From Gnetum montanum (lineage: Eukaryota > Streptophyta > Gnetopsida > Gnetales > Gnetaceae), in assembly GCA_015680685.1 (NCBI GenBank), contig MNCI01003070.1, positions 668,135 through 732,134 on the forward strand: a stretch of 64,000 nucleotides of DNA, read 5' to 3'. The translations under genes and the position numbers were made by a program. This document shows positions 22,250 through 32,575 of the stretch, one piece after another. Below the pieces are notes generated by a model. It did not search any database and was not told where the DNA came from. It worked only from the letters and a program-made list of their open reading frames with translations. How positions within the stretch are numbered: position 1 is the stretch's first letter; the number at the start of each line of letters is the position of its first letter.

Positions 22250-22345
22250 TGATATCACATGAGCTATGATATCGCGTACGCGATATCGTGGCCATCGCGA
22301 TATCGCATCGTCCCCTGTGATATCGCGTACGTGATATCGCGGTCC
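22250..22345. promoter_or_regulatory. GATATC palindrome array in U3
   Basis: Six GATATC sites in about 95 bases, four of them in pairs of the form TGATATCGCGTACGCGATATC. They lie directly upstream of the TATA box at 22357. The 3' LTR keeps five. See findings. Confidence 0.85.
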
Positions 22346-22356
22346 GCCGCCATATC

Positions 22357-22364
22357 TATAAATA
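22357..22364 (+). promoter_or_regulatory. TATA box of the 5' LTR
   Basis: TATAAATA in CATATCTATAAATAAGAGG; the same sequence occurs in the 3' LTR at 31726 and, with variants, in all related LTRs. Confidence 0.85.
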
Positions 22365-23217
22365 AGAGGTGACACTCCCCTTATCCATCATCCTAGGCTT
22401 AAAGTAGCGAAGCTCTGGCGGATTGATCACCCCAAAGATAGAATATTTTTCATGTGCCCGCAATAGGAGTCCCCAAGTGAACAGATCTTTATTCAAGTAG
22501 ATTTGTACCTAAACACAAGTTGTGTATGGCAATAAAGATGAGCTTTGTGGATAATCCTTACAGTACATGGAATAGGATTTATTTATTGTTATTTCTTACT
22601 TGTTATTTACTGCTTTCATAACACGGCATGAGTACGACTTGATTACGAGCATTTATGAATGTGTATGGATAATCAAGGAACAGATGCTCATCGCGATTAG
22701 GTTCTCTTACCCTTTCCTCCTAGAACGTGGGATAAGTACGACTTGGTTATGAGCATCCAAGGATGTGTACAAATAGTCAAGAAACGGATGCTTATCACAC
22801 TTAGGTTAGCTAGGTGCCTCAGTACGACCACTTCGAGCACGTGCATTACATGTGGTGATCCCAGTAACAATTCGCATTTGGTAGCCACAGTTGCATAGTT
22901 TAGGGTGTGTACAGTAAGTGGGAACGGATGCTAACACTTGGTAATTTAGACTTAGTACATTAGTTAGAGTTAGTCTTATTTTCTCAACCCTTTCCTCTTA
23001 GCATAGGAGAAAACCATAAAATACCAAAAAAATCACATACCTCATACTTGCTTAATCATACACCGTGACACATATAAGCAAGCCTGGGAAGACAATGAAT
23101 GGTTAACCCCAAGTGTTCCATGAGGCGTGTAGGCATTTAGTCTGTGGAGTTCAATCGGATTGTGCGTTCGACGCTCGTATTCGTATGGTTGAGTGTAGGG
23201 ATACCTGGCACTCATCA

Positions 23218-23236
23218 TTGGCATCATTGCCGGGGA
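23218..23236 (+). promoter_or_regulatory. Primer-binding site of the youngest element (tRNA-Asp)
   Basis: TTGGCATCATTGCCGGGGA; two transitions from the perfect complement of the plant tRNA-Asp 3' end. Confidence 0.9.
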
Positions 23237-23360
23237 CTAAGTGTTTGTACGCCAATAGAACATAAAGGACATCATACAAATCGTTGGGAGCCTTAATGAA
23301 CCTTCGAGTTAACTAATTAATCAAGAATTTATCTAATGGTGAAATAGCACACCAATAAAA

Positions 23361-25830
23361 ATGACTTCTTCTCATAAATCTAATTCACCACCTAAGGATA
23401 ATACAGGAAACAGTTAGAAACATAAAATACATAACCAACATTAACCAAGTCCTAAACAATATAGGATAGTCTATACTCATCCTGATGAGTATATTCCAAA
23501 TTTTACTTTCATCCTCCATCAGGATGAATAGCTGTGGTGGAGAGATCTCCAAGGTAACATCGTGTTACCTCCAGATCGATCAATCTCTAACATGCTCTTC
23601 CGTGCTTTGGCACAGATTGGCATGACGGAACTATATGCCGAATACGTTACAGAAGATTTTGATATGAGGGATTATTATCCCAAAGATGCCCAACGTATGA
23701 GGGACTTAAGGTAGAAGAGTCAACACACATTTTTGAAGGGCAAAGCCTCGCACGTTCTTAGCGAGATAGGAGATGAGGAACCCCTTATCACGGGTTCCTT
23801 AGCACATGATGTTCTCCCTCCTCCTGATGGTGAGGAGGTAAGGCATCAAAACCTTCGATCAACTGTACATAACATGGGTTCTGATCCCCATGAACACCAA
23901 CTATTCACAAAAGGAACAACCACTCATGCTAAGGACGGGCACTTGGATCGTTATAACGATCGGGGCCGAAGTAGCCGAAGAGACAGGAAGAAACATCACC
24001 ATGGCAATGGTTCATCTTCTTCTTCCCCTTCTTCACATTACTCATCCTCTCCTTCCACATTTGGGCGCAGCCATCATGAACATAACGGTGAGGATGAAGC
24101 TAAAAGAAATGAGAAACCTCTACATGAAGGTCGAGAGGTAGGATGAGGGCAAGGACGTAGGGAGAGTAGGGAATAACCACGTAGACATCAAAGACGTCAT
24201 GAAAGAGATGATCATGAAGAACCCCTACTCGCATCTTGAAACATGATTGATATAACAAAGGCTGTTAGGATTCCCACAAGGCACTTAAGAGATAGTCGGA
24301 TCAAACGATTAGACATGAACAATATCCCACGTTTTGAAGGGGGATATAATGCAGATCCGCAACATCATTTACAGGCATTCCATGATGCCTGTGCCTTGCA
24401 AAATATAGAAAATGAGTGGCAGAAGCTTAAGTTGTTCCCAAGGACACTCATTAAAGAAGAAGAAAGTTGGTACCGATCCTTAGAATCAGAAATCATCATG
24501 AGGTGGAGTACGATGTTAGAGCTTTTGAAGGATAAGTATCAGACGTACTCCAGAGTGTCCAACTTGCAGAAGCAGATCTAAGGCTAGAAGCAAGGTAACC
24601 ATGAATCCTTGGATGTTTCCATGGCTCGCTACTATACATTGTTACATCGTTTCTCAGGCCATGGGTACACTCAGAGGGATCAACTTCACCACATCATGAA
24701 TGGGTTAAGGAACGAAACTAGAAGAACCCTTGGGACTTATGCCCAAGGGAGACTCTCACAACTTAGAGTTCATGAAGTACGTAGCTTGTTGGAACAAGTA
24801 GCACAAGAGGAAGATGAACTACGCAAGAGGGAAAGTGTAGAAGAATACAACTGTGACCCCTCTCTTCGGAAGAAGGGAATGAAATTTTGTGATGAGGAGG
24901 ATGAGTCACCACTCGAAGAGTTGGTGAATCGGAAAACCTTACCGATACAAAAATTAACAATAGAAGTATCGGCCAAGGTAGACCAGTTGTGGGATTCCTT
25001 AGATTCAAGGCTTGAAAGTGTCTTGAAAATCATAGAAGAGTCTAGGGATGAGCGAAGTAGTGACAAAGGTAAAATAAAGCAGAGAAATGCAAGCCCTGCA
25101 CATAACAAGTGTAAGGGAAAAATTCCTATCTTTGATGAGGCTGTGGACTCTGACATAGACAATGATAGTGGATGTGAGGTCTGCTACTATAACCATCTTA
25201 AGGTATGTTGCCTAGTTATCTCACATCTACAGGAGTTCGGGGTGTATGCACTAAATCCAAGACTTAATCAACAGTAAGCACCCTGAAGGTTACCTTATCC
25301 ACAAGGTAACCCAAGGCAGTTCCACCAACCACTAATGTATTATCCAAGTGGAACTCCACCATAGCCCATCAAACAACATCAGCAATGGCAATACCCATAG
25401 TCATGGGGGATTTCACCACCAACACAGCAGTACCCTTACCGGCAACCCAATCCTCATGGTTATTATGTGCAGCAGCTAGTTTCTCCAGTTGATTGTACAT
25501 GCCACATAAATCCTCCACATTACCACCAAGTCCAGGATTATTTTCAGACTCTTTCTCCTCCAAAAGATGCTCCACACCCATACTATCCTCCAAATTCATC
25601 TGCACCACTCACGCCAGCAACTCCATCATTGATTGCTCCAACAAAACCCAGGGTGATTCCCACTTAACCGCAACAACCCAATATCATGAGGGCTCCCAAT
25701 CGTCAATCCTCAGTTGGTTCTAACAATCATATGTCAAAAAGATCTTTCTTTAGGGCGAACAATCCCACTAAGCCCTCGTCCTCGCAAGCGGTTGAATATC
25801 CAGACATCCCCATACCAAATAGGGTTTCAG
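23361..25830 (+). pseudogene. gag: gag of the youngest element
   Basis: One frame from MTSSHKSNSPPKDN (23361) through to protease. Parts in order: N-terminal YIPNFTFILHQDE block; charged linker with RRDRKKHHHGNGSSSSSP; retro-gag core (IPRFEGGYNADPQHHLQAF at 24330, WYRSLESEIIMRWSTMLELL at 24470-24520, YYTLLHRFSGHGYTQRDQLH, GLRNETRRTLGTYAQGRLSQ); a Glu-rich helix (ELRKRESVEEY); a compact zinc-knuckle-like CEVCYYNHLKVC near 25170; a Pro-rich tail. In-frame stops near 23415, 23530, 24145, 24581 and 25276 are mostly TAG/TGA where Gln, Trp or Arg is expected. Confidence 0.9.
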
Positions 25831-26400
25831 GAACCCCTTCAATTCAGAAATTGAAGCCAATGCACATGGTTATGTTAACACATATCGCTATCGACTGGAT
25901 TAAGGTAGGCCACCTTCCCAAAAAATTCTCTGATCTGGGAAGCCCCCTAATTTATCTTCAAGTCATCGAAAATGAACCTCACAAGGCTCTTCTTAACTCA
26001 GGTTTTGAGGTCAACTTAATTTCACAAGAATTATACAACACCTAGAACCTGCCCCCACTCAAGAAGAGAAATATTCGCTTAGAGTTGGCTGACCAATCTA
26101 TCACTATTCCTTTGGGACAGGTTGATGACATTGTCACCACCGTGGGTGGTTGGTCATACCCAGCTAATTTCCTAGTGATCCAAATAAACAATGACAAAGG
26201 GGATTTCCCAATAATAATGGGAAGGGCATGGCTAAGCACAGTAGATGCGCACCTAGGAATCTGCAATCTTTCCCTAGAAATATCTAAGAAAAATACTTTT
26301 GGAAAGATTGAGAAGAAGAAAGTTCCATGCATCACATATAGTGACACAAGGTGCCATTGTGTACATAAATCATGGGTAATGTAGAGTTTAACATTGCCTA
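25831..26400 (+). pseudogene. Protease of the youngest element, catalytic Asp changed to Asn
   Basis: Same frame as gag. The active-site triplet reads LLNSGFEVNLIS (about 25990-26025): the Asp of D-S/T-G is Asn (AAC), one G-to-A change. The remainder is well kept: LADQSITIPLGQVDDI, FLVIQINNDKGDFPIIMGRAW and SLEISKKNTFGKIEKKKVPC. One stop at 26043. Retropepsins need the Asp, so the encoded enzyme would be inactive even without the stop. Confidence 0.85.
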
Positions 26401-26599
26401 CATGCAATCGGTGTGCACAGGACATTGACATACAAAGGTGCCTATATGCAATAGCCACACAATAAGAAAACACCCAATGGATGATGGCTGACTAAGAGAA
26501 CAATTCAACTACATGCATGGAACTGACTGAGGGGATAATGAGCACTTATGTTGAAAGCATGGATGCACTAGAGCATGTCCATAGCTAACTTCCAGCCCT

Positions 26600-27740
26600 T
26601 AACCATGAAAGCATTAACTGGGGGAAGTCGGAGATTCCTAAAAAATTTAAACAAGAGCCCCTAGAATTGAAACTGTTGCCCACCGGTTTGGAATACATGA
26701 CTCTCAAAAATGGAAAACTAGTGATCATTAATGTAAAACTTGCCCCCATGCAAAAAGAGAGCTTGCTGAAGGTAATAAATAAGTGGTCGACAGCCTTTGC
26801 TTGGTCATACCCCGAACTAACTAGAATAGACCCTAGGTTATGCCAACATAGGATTTACACGGACCCTTCCATGAAACCTCGCAAACAACCACAGAGGCAA
26901 TTAAACCTGAAGTTAAAACAAGTAGTAAAAAAAAGAGATAGAATAATTGCTCAAGGTTGGGTTCATTTACCCCATTGCTGATAGCGAATGGGTTAGCCCC
27001 CTGGTAATTGTACCAAAGAAAGGAGGTAAATGGAGGGTATGTATAGACTTTAGGCTATTAAACATGGCAACCTTCAAAGATCATTTTCCATTACCATTTG
27101 TCAACCAAGTCTTAGACACAATAGTAGGGCATCGCTTCTATAGTTTTCTGGATGGGTACAATGGGTACAACCAAATAAAAATTGCACCCGAAGACCAAGC
27201 CAAAACAATGTTCACTATCCCTTGGGGAATGTTTGCATATAAATAAATGCCTTTTGACTTGTGCATTACTCTTGCCACATTCCAACGATTAGTTCTAAGC
27301 ATCTTTCAACAAAAAATTGGTAACGGAGTAGAAGTCTTTATGGATGATTTCTCCACTTATGGGATGACCTTTGATCAAGCCCTTGACCAGTTAGAGCAAG
27401 TATTGAAACGATGTGTTGAAACCAACCTAAAGCTCAACTGGCAGAAGAGCCATTTGATGGTTCAAGAGGGCATAGTACTGGGGCACAAAGTTTCACAATC
27501 AGGAATAGAGGTGGATCCGGAAAAAATTAAAGTTATCCAAGGAATTACCTGACAACTAGAAATGGTTAAGGACGTTGGGTCATTCCTTGGACACACTAGC
27601 TAATATAGGAGATTTATCGAAAACTTATCTAAAATTGCCAAGCCATTGGTGGAATTAACGAAAAAAGATGCACCATTCGAATGGACTAGAGAATGTGAAC
27701 GAGCATTCCAAACTCTTAAGAAGAGGCTTGTAGAAACTTC
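26600..27740 (+). pseudogene. pol: Reverse transcriptase of the youngest element
   Basis: Lead-in LLPTGLEYMTLKNGKLVI (26680) and AFAWSYPELTRIDPR are in the gag frame. At 26925-26945 an A-run (8 A) carries a one-base indel and the frame changes. RT then reads VPKKGGKWRVCIDFRLLN, HFPLPFVNQVLDTI, YSFLDGYNGYNQIKIAPED, and the catalytic VFMDDFSTYG at 27330-27360, with YxDD-type FMDD as usual for Athila. Stops lie at 27244 (Gln expected), 27550 (Arg expected) and 27601. The thumb part has SFLGHTS and FIENLSKIAKPLVELTKKD. Confidence 0.93.
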
Positions 27741-28160
27741 CATTTTACAAGCCCTTGATTGGTCGAGGCCATTCCACATCATGACTGATGCATCTAATTA
27801 CGCCCTAGGAGCCATACTGACATAATTAGATGAGCAAAAATGACCTTATTACATTCACTGTGCCAATAAGAGTATCACCGGTGCACAACTTAACTACATG
27901 ACTACCGAAAAGGAATTAATGGCTGTAGTGTTTTCACTGGATAAATTTAGGCATTATGTATTAGGTTACAAGGTATATATCCATACGGATCATAGTGCGA
28001 TTAGGTTCCTTCTGAACAAGCCAACGGTCAGCCCACGTATCATACGTTGGCTGGTAATTCTTCAGGAGTTTGATTTAACAATTGTAGATCGCAAGGGCAA
28101 CGAGAATGTGGTTGCAGATCATTTATCTCGGTTACGTTGGAACAACAAAGAGGATGAATA
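27741..28160 (+). pseudogene. pol: RNase H of the youngest element
   Basis: Begins ILQALDWSRPFHIMTDASN, with the first catalytic Asp in TDAS. TTEKELMAVVFSLDKFRHYVLG carries the catalytic Glu, YIHTDHSAIRFLL the next Asp, and DRKGNENVVADHLSRL the last Asp. Two stops at about 27824 and 27840 fall between the first Asp and the Glu. It would degrade the RNA of the RNA/DNA hybrid. Confidence 0.92.
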
Positions 28161-28389
28161 TGCTGTATCTGACCATTTTTCTGATGAAACCCTCTTTGTC
28201 GGTGTAATAAATGATCAACCCATGAAAATAAATTGGTATAGTCACATCCTTACCTATCTCATTTCCCAACAAACAACACAAGGATTGGACTTTAGGAAGG
28301 AACAAAAGTTTCTTCACAAGACCAAGTATTTCATCGAAATTAACAGCCAACTCTATAAAGTTTGTCCTGATGGCTTGGTCCGATGGTGT

Positions 28390-29583
28390 GTTCCCAATAA
28401 AGATCAATTAAAAGTCCTTCAAGATGCTCATGAGGGCCCTTGTGGGGGTCATTATGCCGGAAGACAAACAGCCACCAAGGTCTTGCTCGCAGGATATTAT
28501 TGGACAACTTTATTTCAGGATGTCCATCATTTTGCCCAATCCTGTGAACAATGTCAACGAGATGGTGGAATGACCGCTAGAATGGAGGGTCCACAACAAT
28601 GAATTCAACCTTTAGAACCCTTCGATATTTTGGGAATTGATTTCATGGGGCCAATTATACCAATGTCCAATGGAAAGGCATATATTATTGTTGCTATTGA
28701 TTACTTAACCAAATGGGCCGAAGTAGCCGCTGTGAAAGACTGCACATCATCCACCACTGCACGATTTGTACAACAACAAATTGTTAACAGGTTTGGTGTG
28801 CAACATGCACTCATTTCTGATAATGGAACACATTTTACAGGTGCAACATTTTGTAAACTGATGTAACGCTTAGGGGTGGAGCATAAACTGACCACGCCTT
28901 ATCACCCCCAAGCTAATGGTCAAGCCGAGGTTACTAATAGGGAGATTAAAAGAATATTAACATGAATGATTAGCAAATTTAGGCGAGACTAGAGCAAAAA
29001 ATTAAATGATGCTCTTTGGGCATATCACTCCACGTGGAAGCTCCCTACAGGATACTCCCCTTATGAATTAGTGTATGGGAAACTACCAAAACTTCCCATA
29101 CAAAATGAGCTCCATACCCTATCCATGGCTTGTGAACTTCACCTAGATCTCGACCTAGCACAAAAACAATCGTTAGCAACTTTGAATGTGTTAGATGAGA
29201 ATAGATTGGTTGCGCTATCGTTAAATGAGTTGCACAAGGCACATAGTAAACAACATCATGACTTAAGGATCTCAAGGTTTCGATACCAACCAGGAGACAA
29301 GGTCCTTTACTGGAATCCCACACATATACCACAACATAAAAAATTTCAAACCTTGTGGGAAGGATCTTATATTATTCACACAACCTTCCCCTCTGGAGCC
29401 ATGATGATTTATCAGCTTGACAACCCAGATAAAAGGTTATTGGTTAATGTACAACAAACAAAACCTTTCCATGAGCTAAAACTTGCTAGTACAAATTCCA
29501 CCTCCACCAATGAACACCCTCGATCAATATTTCGGATCTCTCCCTTGCAACTCAGTCATGAGGGAGATGGCCACCTATGCTAA
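28390..29583 (+). pseudogene. pol: Integrase of the youngest element
   Basis: The N-terminal zinc site is intact: HEGPCGGHY (two His) and SCEQC (two Cys). The catalytic core keeps all three acidic residues: GIDFMGP (28640), ISDNGTHF (28820) and the Glu in [11 protein letters not shown] (28925). The C-terminal part has YHSTWKLPTGYSPYELVYGK, RYQPGDKVLYW and LLVNVQQTKPF. Stops at 28600 (Trp), 28864 (Gln), 28963 (Trp) and 28989 (Trp). No chromodomain follows, in line with Athila rather than chromoviruses. Confidence 0.93.
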
Positions 29584-29599
29584 TCATATGGGGCCCTTA

Positions 29600-29700
29600 G
29601 TTCTTTTACGTTTTTGTTTTACACGTTTTTGTTTTACACATTTCTGTTTTACAAGTTTTTGTTTTGCAAATTTCTTTAACTTTTCTTATTTTTGTTTTAC
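29600..29700. repeat. T-rich minisatellite (TTTTTGTTTTACACG units)
   Basis: Five or so imperfect 15-17-bp units just after the integrase end. T-rich sequence lies at the same place in element 2 (37450-37530), element 1 (52160-52260) and the duplicate (63180-63300). Confidence 0.8.
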
Positions 29701-29724
29701 AACATCTTTATACTTTTCCAATTT

Positions 29725-29746
29725 TGTGTGTGTGTGTGTGTGTGTG
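29725..29746. repeat. (GT)11 microsatellite
   Basis: Uninterrupted GT dinucleotides. Confidence 0.95.
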
Positions 29747-31157
29747 CACGCGCCATCCACCATGTAAGTTCGCCACCCAGTAAGTGTTCAGAACGATGGT
29801 ATGAACTATTTTTCATTGATTGCTAATGTTTGGTTCTTACCTTTAAGTTACGATGTTGACACTAAGGTATATTCTTTTGATATGGTAGGCAATGAGTTCA
29901 CTTCATTCACTCATCCACTGGTTTCTATGGTCTCTCTTGGCTTGGAAATGTACTATTCCCTTTCTAATAAAGAACTTTAATGAATCGGTGACTAGGTTTG
30001 TTTCAAACTAAGGAAGGAGCTGAAGGTTTGAAAAGGGTGTGACTTCAAGGGAACTTGATGCATTTGTGTTAATCATTCTCTTGGATACTTACATGTTTTC
30101 TTCTTTGAGTTTTCTTACTGTTCTGATGTTACCCAATTCTTGGAAGCTGAGACCATAAAAATAAGAAGTCTTTGCATGGTGAGGTTCTCACACATAAAAA
30201 CACAAAGAAAAAAAAAAGAGAGAACAGTGAGAATTCAAAGTACACCCCTTAGACAAAATAATTTTGGGCTGCAAGCACTAGTTATGGAACTAAAAAATGT
30301 TCCCTCTAACTAAGGCCTTCTCGCTTCCCATTCTCCTTTGTTTTGTCAAAATGGTGGTGGCTCTTTGGAGAAGCATTCTTGTTCTTCAAGCAACTAGTTG
30401 GCCAAGTGCATTGATGTGAAGTCACTAGATGTGGTTGGTTTGAGCTTGGAGTTGGAATGAGACTCACCAAGTCACATTAATCATGCATAACACAAGGGAC
30501 TGTACACCACCTTGTTCTTGGGATTCCATCCCACTCTCTTCTCTCCATCCTTCTCTCCATTATTCACCTCATTGCTAGTTGTATCATTAGTGTATATTTT
30601 GGTAGATACATCGCCTTCTTTTTGGTAAATTCTCACAGTTAAGACTTTAACTTTTGTTTCAAAGGACATTCTCAGAGCCTACAGACTCTTTGAATGTGGG
30701 GTTGTCAGGACATTAAAGACATGAGTCTGCTTTGGGGAGGATCCACTAAAATTCCTATTTGGTGCACCAGTTAAATTCTTTCCCTTAACATTTTGCAATT
30801 AATTTTATTTATTCATTTTCATCTTGACATCCTCCTAATCGATGTCCTAGTTGTCCCTTTTTCTCTATCTTTCTTATTCCTTTTCTTTCTCCATTCTTCT
30901 GCTACCAGAGGTTCGCGATTAGTCATGGGGGTACGGGGCCTAATTTTTTCAATTTTTTTGATTCTTTCGATTCTTTTCATTTTTTCCATTTTTTCCATTC
31001 TTTCCTAGCCCCAATTTTTTCAAAATTTTTCTAACCCCTACATCTTTGGTAGTCATCAATATTATATCTCTAGATTCGCAATCAGCCATACCACAACCTA
31101 GTTAATGGACTTACACCAAAGCAAGGTATCAATTACATGAACATTCATCTACCCTTG

Positions 31158-31189
31158 CTAATATAAGATTGTGTTGTGTGTGCAGATGG
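31158..31189 (+). promoter_or_regulatory. Putative branch point and 3' splice site before the 3' ORF start
   Basis: GCTAAT at 31158-31163, then TGTGTTGTGTGTGCAG ending at 31186, directly followed by ATG. The same arrangement with the same 23-24 base spacing occurs in element 2, element 1 and NA1. Confidence 0.6.
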
Positions 31190-31555
31190 TGATCATACAA
31201 CAATGGACCGAATCTAGAGGAAGCACTTGGAATGGAGTGATGCTAAAGCATCTTTGCAAGGAATGAGATCAATGATGCGCTTACGGATGGACAAAAAAAG
31301 ATGCAATTTTGGCATTGGCAGCAACAAGACTTCTTCTCTCTTCTCTCTTCTCTTTCTCTTCTCTTTTCTCTCAGTTGCCAAATGAAGCCTGATGTCAATG
31401 TAATAAGGTATTCACCCTTGTTGTCATGAACACCCGTGTTATCAAGTCTTGTAATAATGATCCGTTCACATTTCATCCCATTAGTTCCATTCCCGTCAAT
31501 AATCCCATACCTTCCCAATATTTTGTAAAGAACCCAAGGACAAGTTTTCATTTAG

Positions 31556-31608
31556 TCATGGGGGTATGATGAGACACGATNACAAGTTTTCATTTAGTCA
31601 TGGGGGCA
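31556..31608 (+). other. PPT/LTR junction duplicated across an N (likely assembly artefact)
   Basis: TCATGGGGGTA, the polypurine tract, precedes TGATGAG at 31567. After the N at 31581 a copy of the same ~41 bases follows, with TGATGAG again at 31609. The 5' LTR has one copy, so the true LTR start is probably 31609. Confidence 0.75.
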
Positions 31609-32575
31609 TGATGAGACGCGATATCGCATGAGCCACGATATCATGTACGCGATATCGTGGCCGTCGCAATATCGCATCATCCCCTACGATATCGCGTACA
31701 CGATATCGTGGTCCGCCACCATATCTATAAATAAGAGGTGGTACTCCCCTTATCCATCATCCTAGGCTTAAAGTAGCAAAGCTCTTGCAGATTGATCACC
31801 CTAGAGATAGAATATTTTCCATGTGCCCACAGTAGGAGTCCCCAAGTGAATGAATCTTTATTCGAACAGCTTTGTACCTGAATGCAAGTTGTGTATGGCA
31901 ATAAACACGAGCTTTGTGGATAAGCCTTGTAGTACATGGAATAGGATTTATTTATTGTTATTTCTTACTTGTTTCATAACGCGGCATGAGTATGACTTGA
32001 TTACGAGCATTTACGAATGTGTACAGATAATCAAGGAACAGATGCTCATCGTGATTAGGTTCTCTTACCCTTTCCTCCTAGAACGTGGGATAAGTACGAC
32101 TTGGTTACGAGCATCCAAGGATGTGTACAGATAGTCGAGGAATGGATGCTTATCACACTTATGTTAGCTAGGTGCCTCAGTACGACCACTTCGAGCACAT
32201 GCGTTATGTGTGGTGATCCCAGTAACGATTAGCATTTGGTAGCCACAGTTGCATAGTTTAGGGTGTGTATGGTAAGTGGGAATGGATGCTAACACTAGGT
32301 AATTTAGACTTAGTGCATTATTTAGAGTTAGTCTTAGTTTCTCAACCCTTTCCTCTTAGCATAGGAGAAAACCATAAAATACCAAAAAAATCACATACCT
32401 CAGACTTGCTTAACCATACACCATGACACATACAAGCAAGCTTGGGAAGACAACGAATGGTTAACCCCAAGTGTTCCATGAGGCGTGTAGGCATTTAGTC
32501 TATGGAGTTTGACCGGATCGTGCATGTGATGCTCATATTTGTATGGTTGAGTGTAGGGATACTCGCCACTCATCA
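31609..32575 (+). repeat. 3' LTR of the youngest element
   Basis: About 967 bp, TGATGAGACGCG to GCCACTCATCA. It has the same TATA (31726-31733), AATAAACA polyadenylation-like site and end as the 5' LTR. It is a little shorter, partly through loss of 12 bases near 31970. Confidence 0.95.

Larger units (their letters stand above)
22240..23217 (+). repeat. 5' LTR of the youngest element
   Basis: 978 bp, TGATGAGATG to GGCACTCATCA, so TGATGAGT/ACTCATCA-like inverted ends. U3 is only about 115 bp before the TATA box. AATAAAGA near 22530 is a likely polyadenylation signal. Confidence 0.95.
29584..31566 (+). other. 3' non-coding region of the youngest element
   Basis: Holds, in order: a T-rich 17-bp minisatellite (29600-29700), (GT)n (29725-29746), a hairpin with an A-rich loop (GGTTCTCAC...GTGAG, about 30184-30235), the GAGCCTACAGACTC block (30676), CTGCTTTGGGGAGGATCC (30727-30744), T/C-rich tracts, a branch point plus acceptor (31158-31186) and a 26-codon remnant starting ATGGTGATC (31187). 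Several blocks recur in element 2, element 1, NA1 and NA2. Confidence 0.7.
22240..32575 (+). mobile_element. Youngest complete Athila-like element with both LTRs and target duplication
   Basis: Structure: 5' LTR 22240-23217, PBS, gag, protease, RT, RNase H, integrase, 3' non-coding region with a relic 3'-ORF start, PPT, 3' LTR 31609-32575. The target duplication is ATGGG at 22235-22239 and 32576-32580, and removing the element rejoins the gag of element 2. It is the best preserved element here. Even so the LTRs differ by roughly 6% over a 190-base stretch I compared by eye, and gag-pol has about ten in-frame stops and one frameshift. It is structurally complete but not autonomous today. Confidence 0.93.

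Noticed and set aside
29000-29583. Chromodomain after integrase
   Set aside because: The C-terminal part has only the general GDKVLYW-type segment; no chromodomain aromatic pattern.
29483-29767. Frame with repeated FCFT motifs after integrase
   Set aside because: Translation of a T-rich minisatellite in untranslated DNA.
22240-32575. Endogenous pararetrovirus (caulimovirid) origin
   Set aside because: LTRs, tRNA-Asp PBS, a full integrase and 5-bp target duplications identify a Ty3/gypsy retrotransposon.
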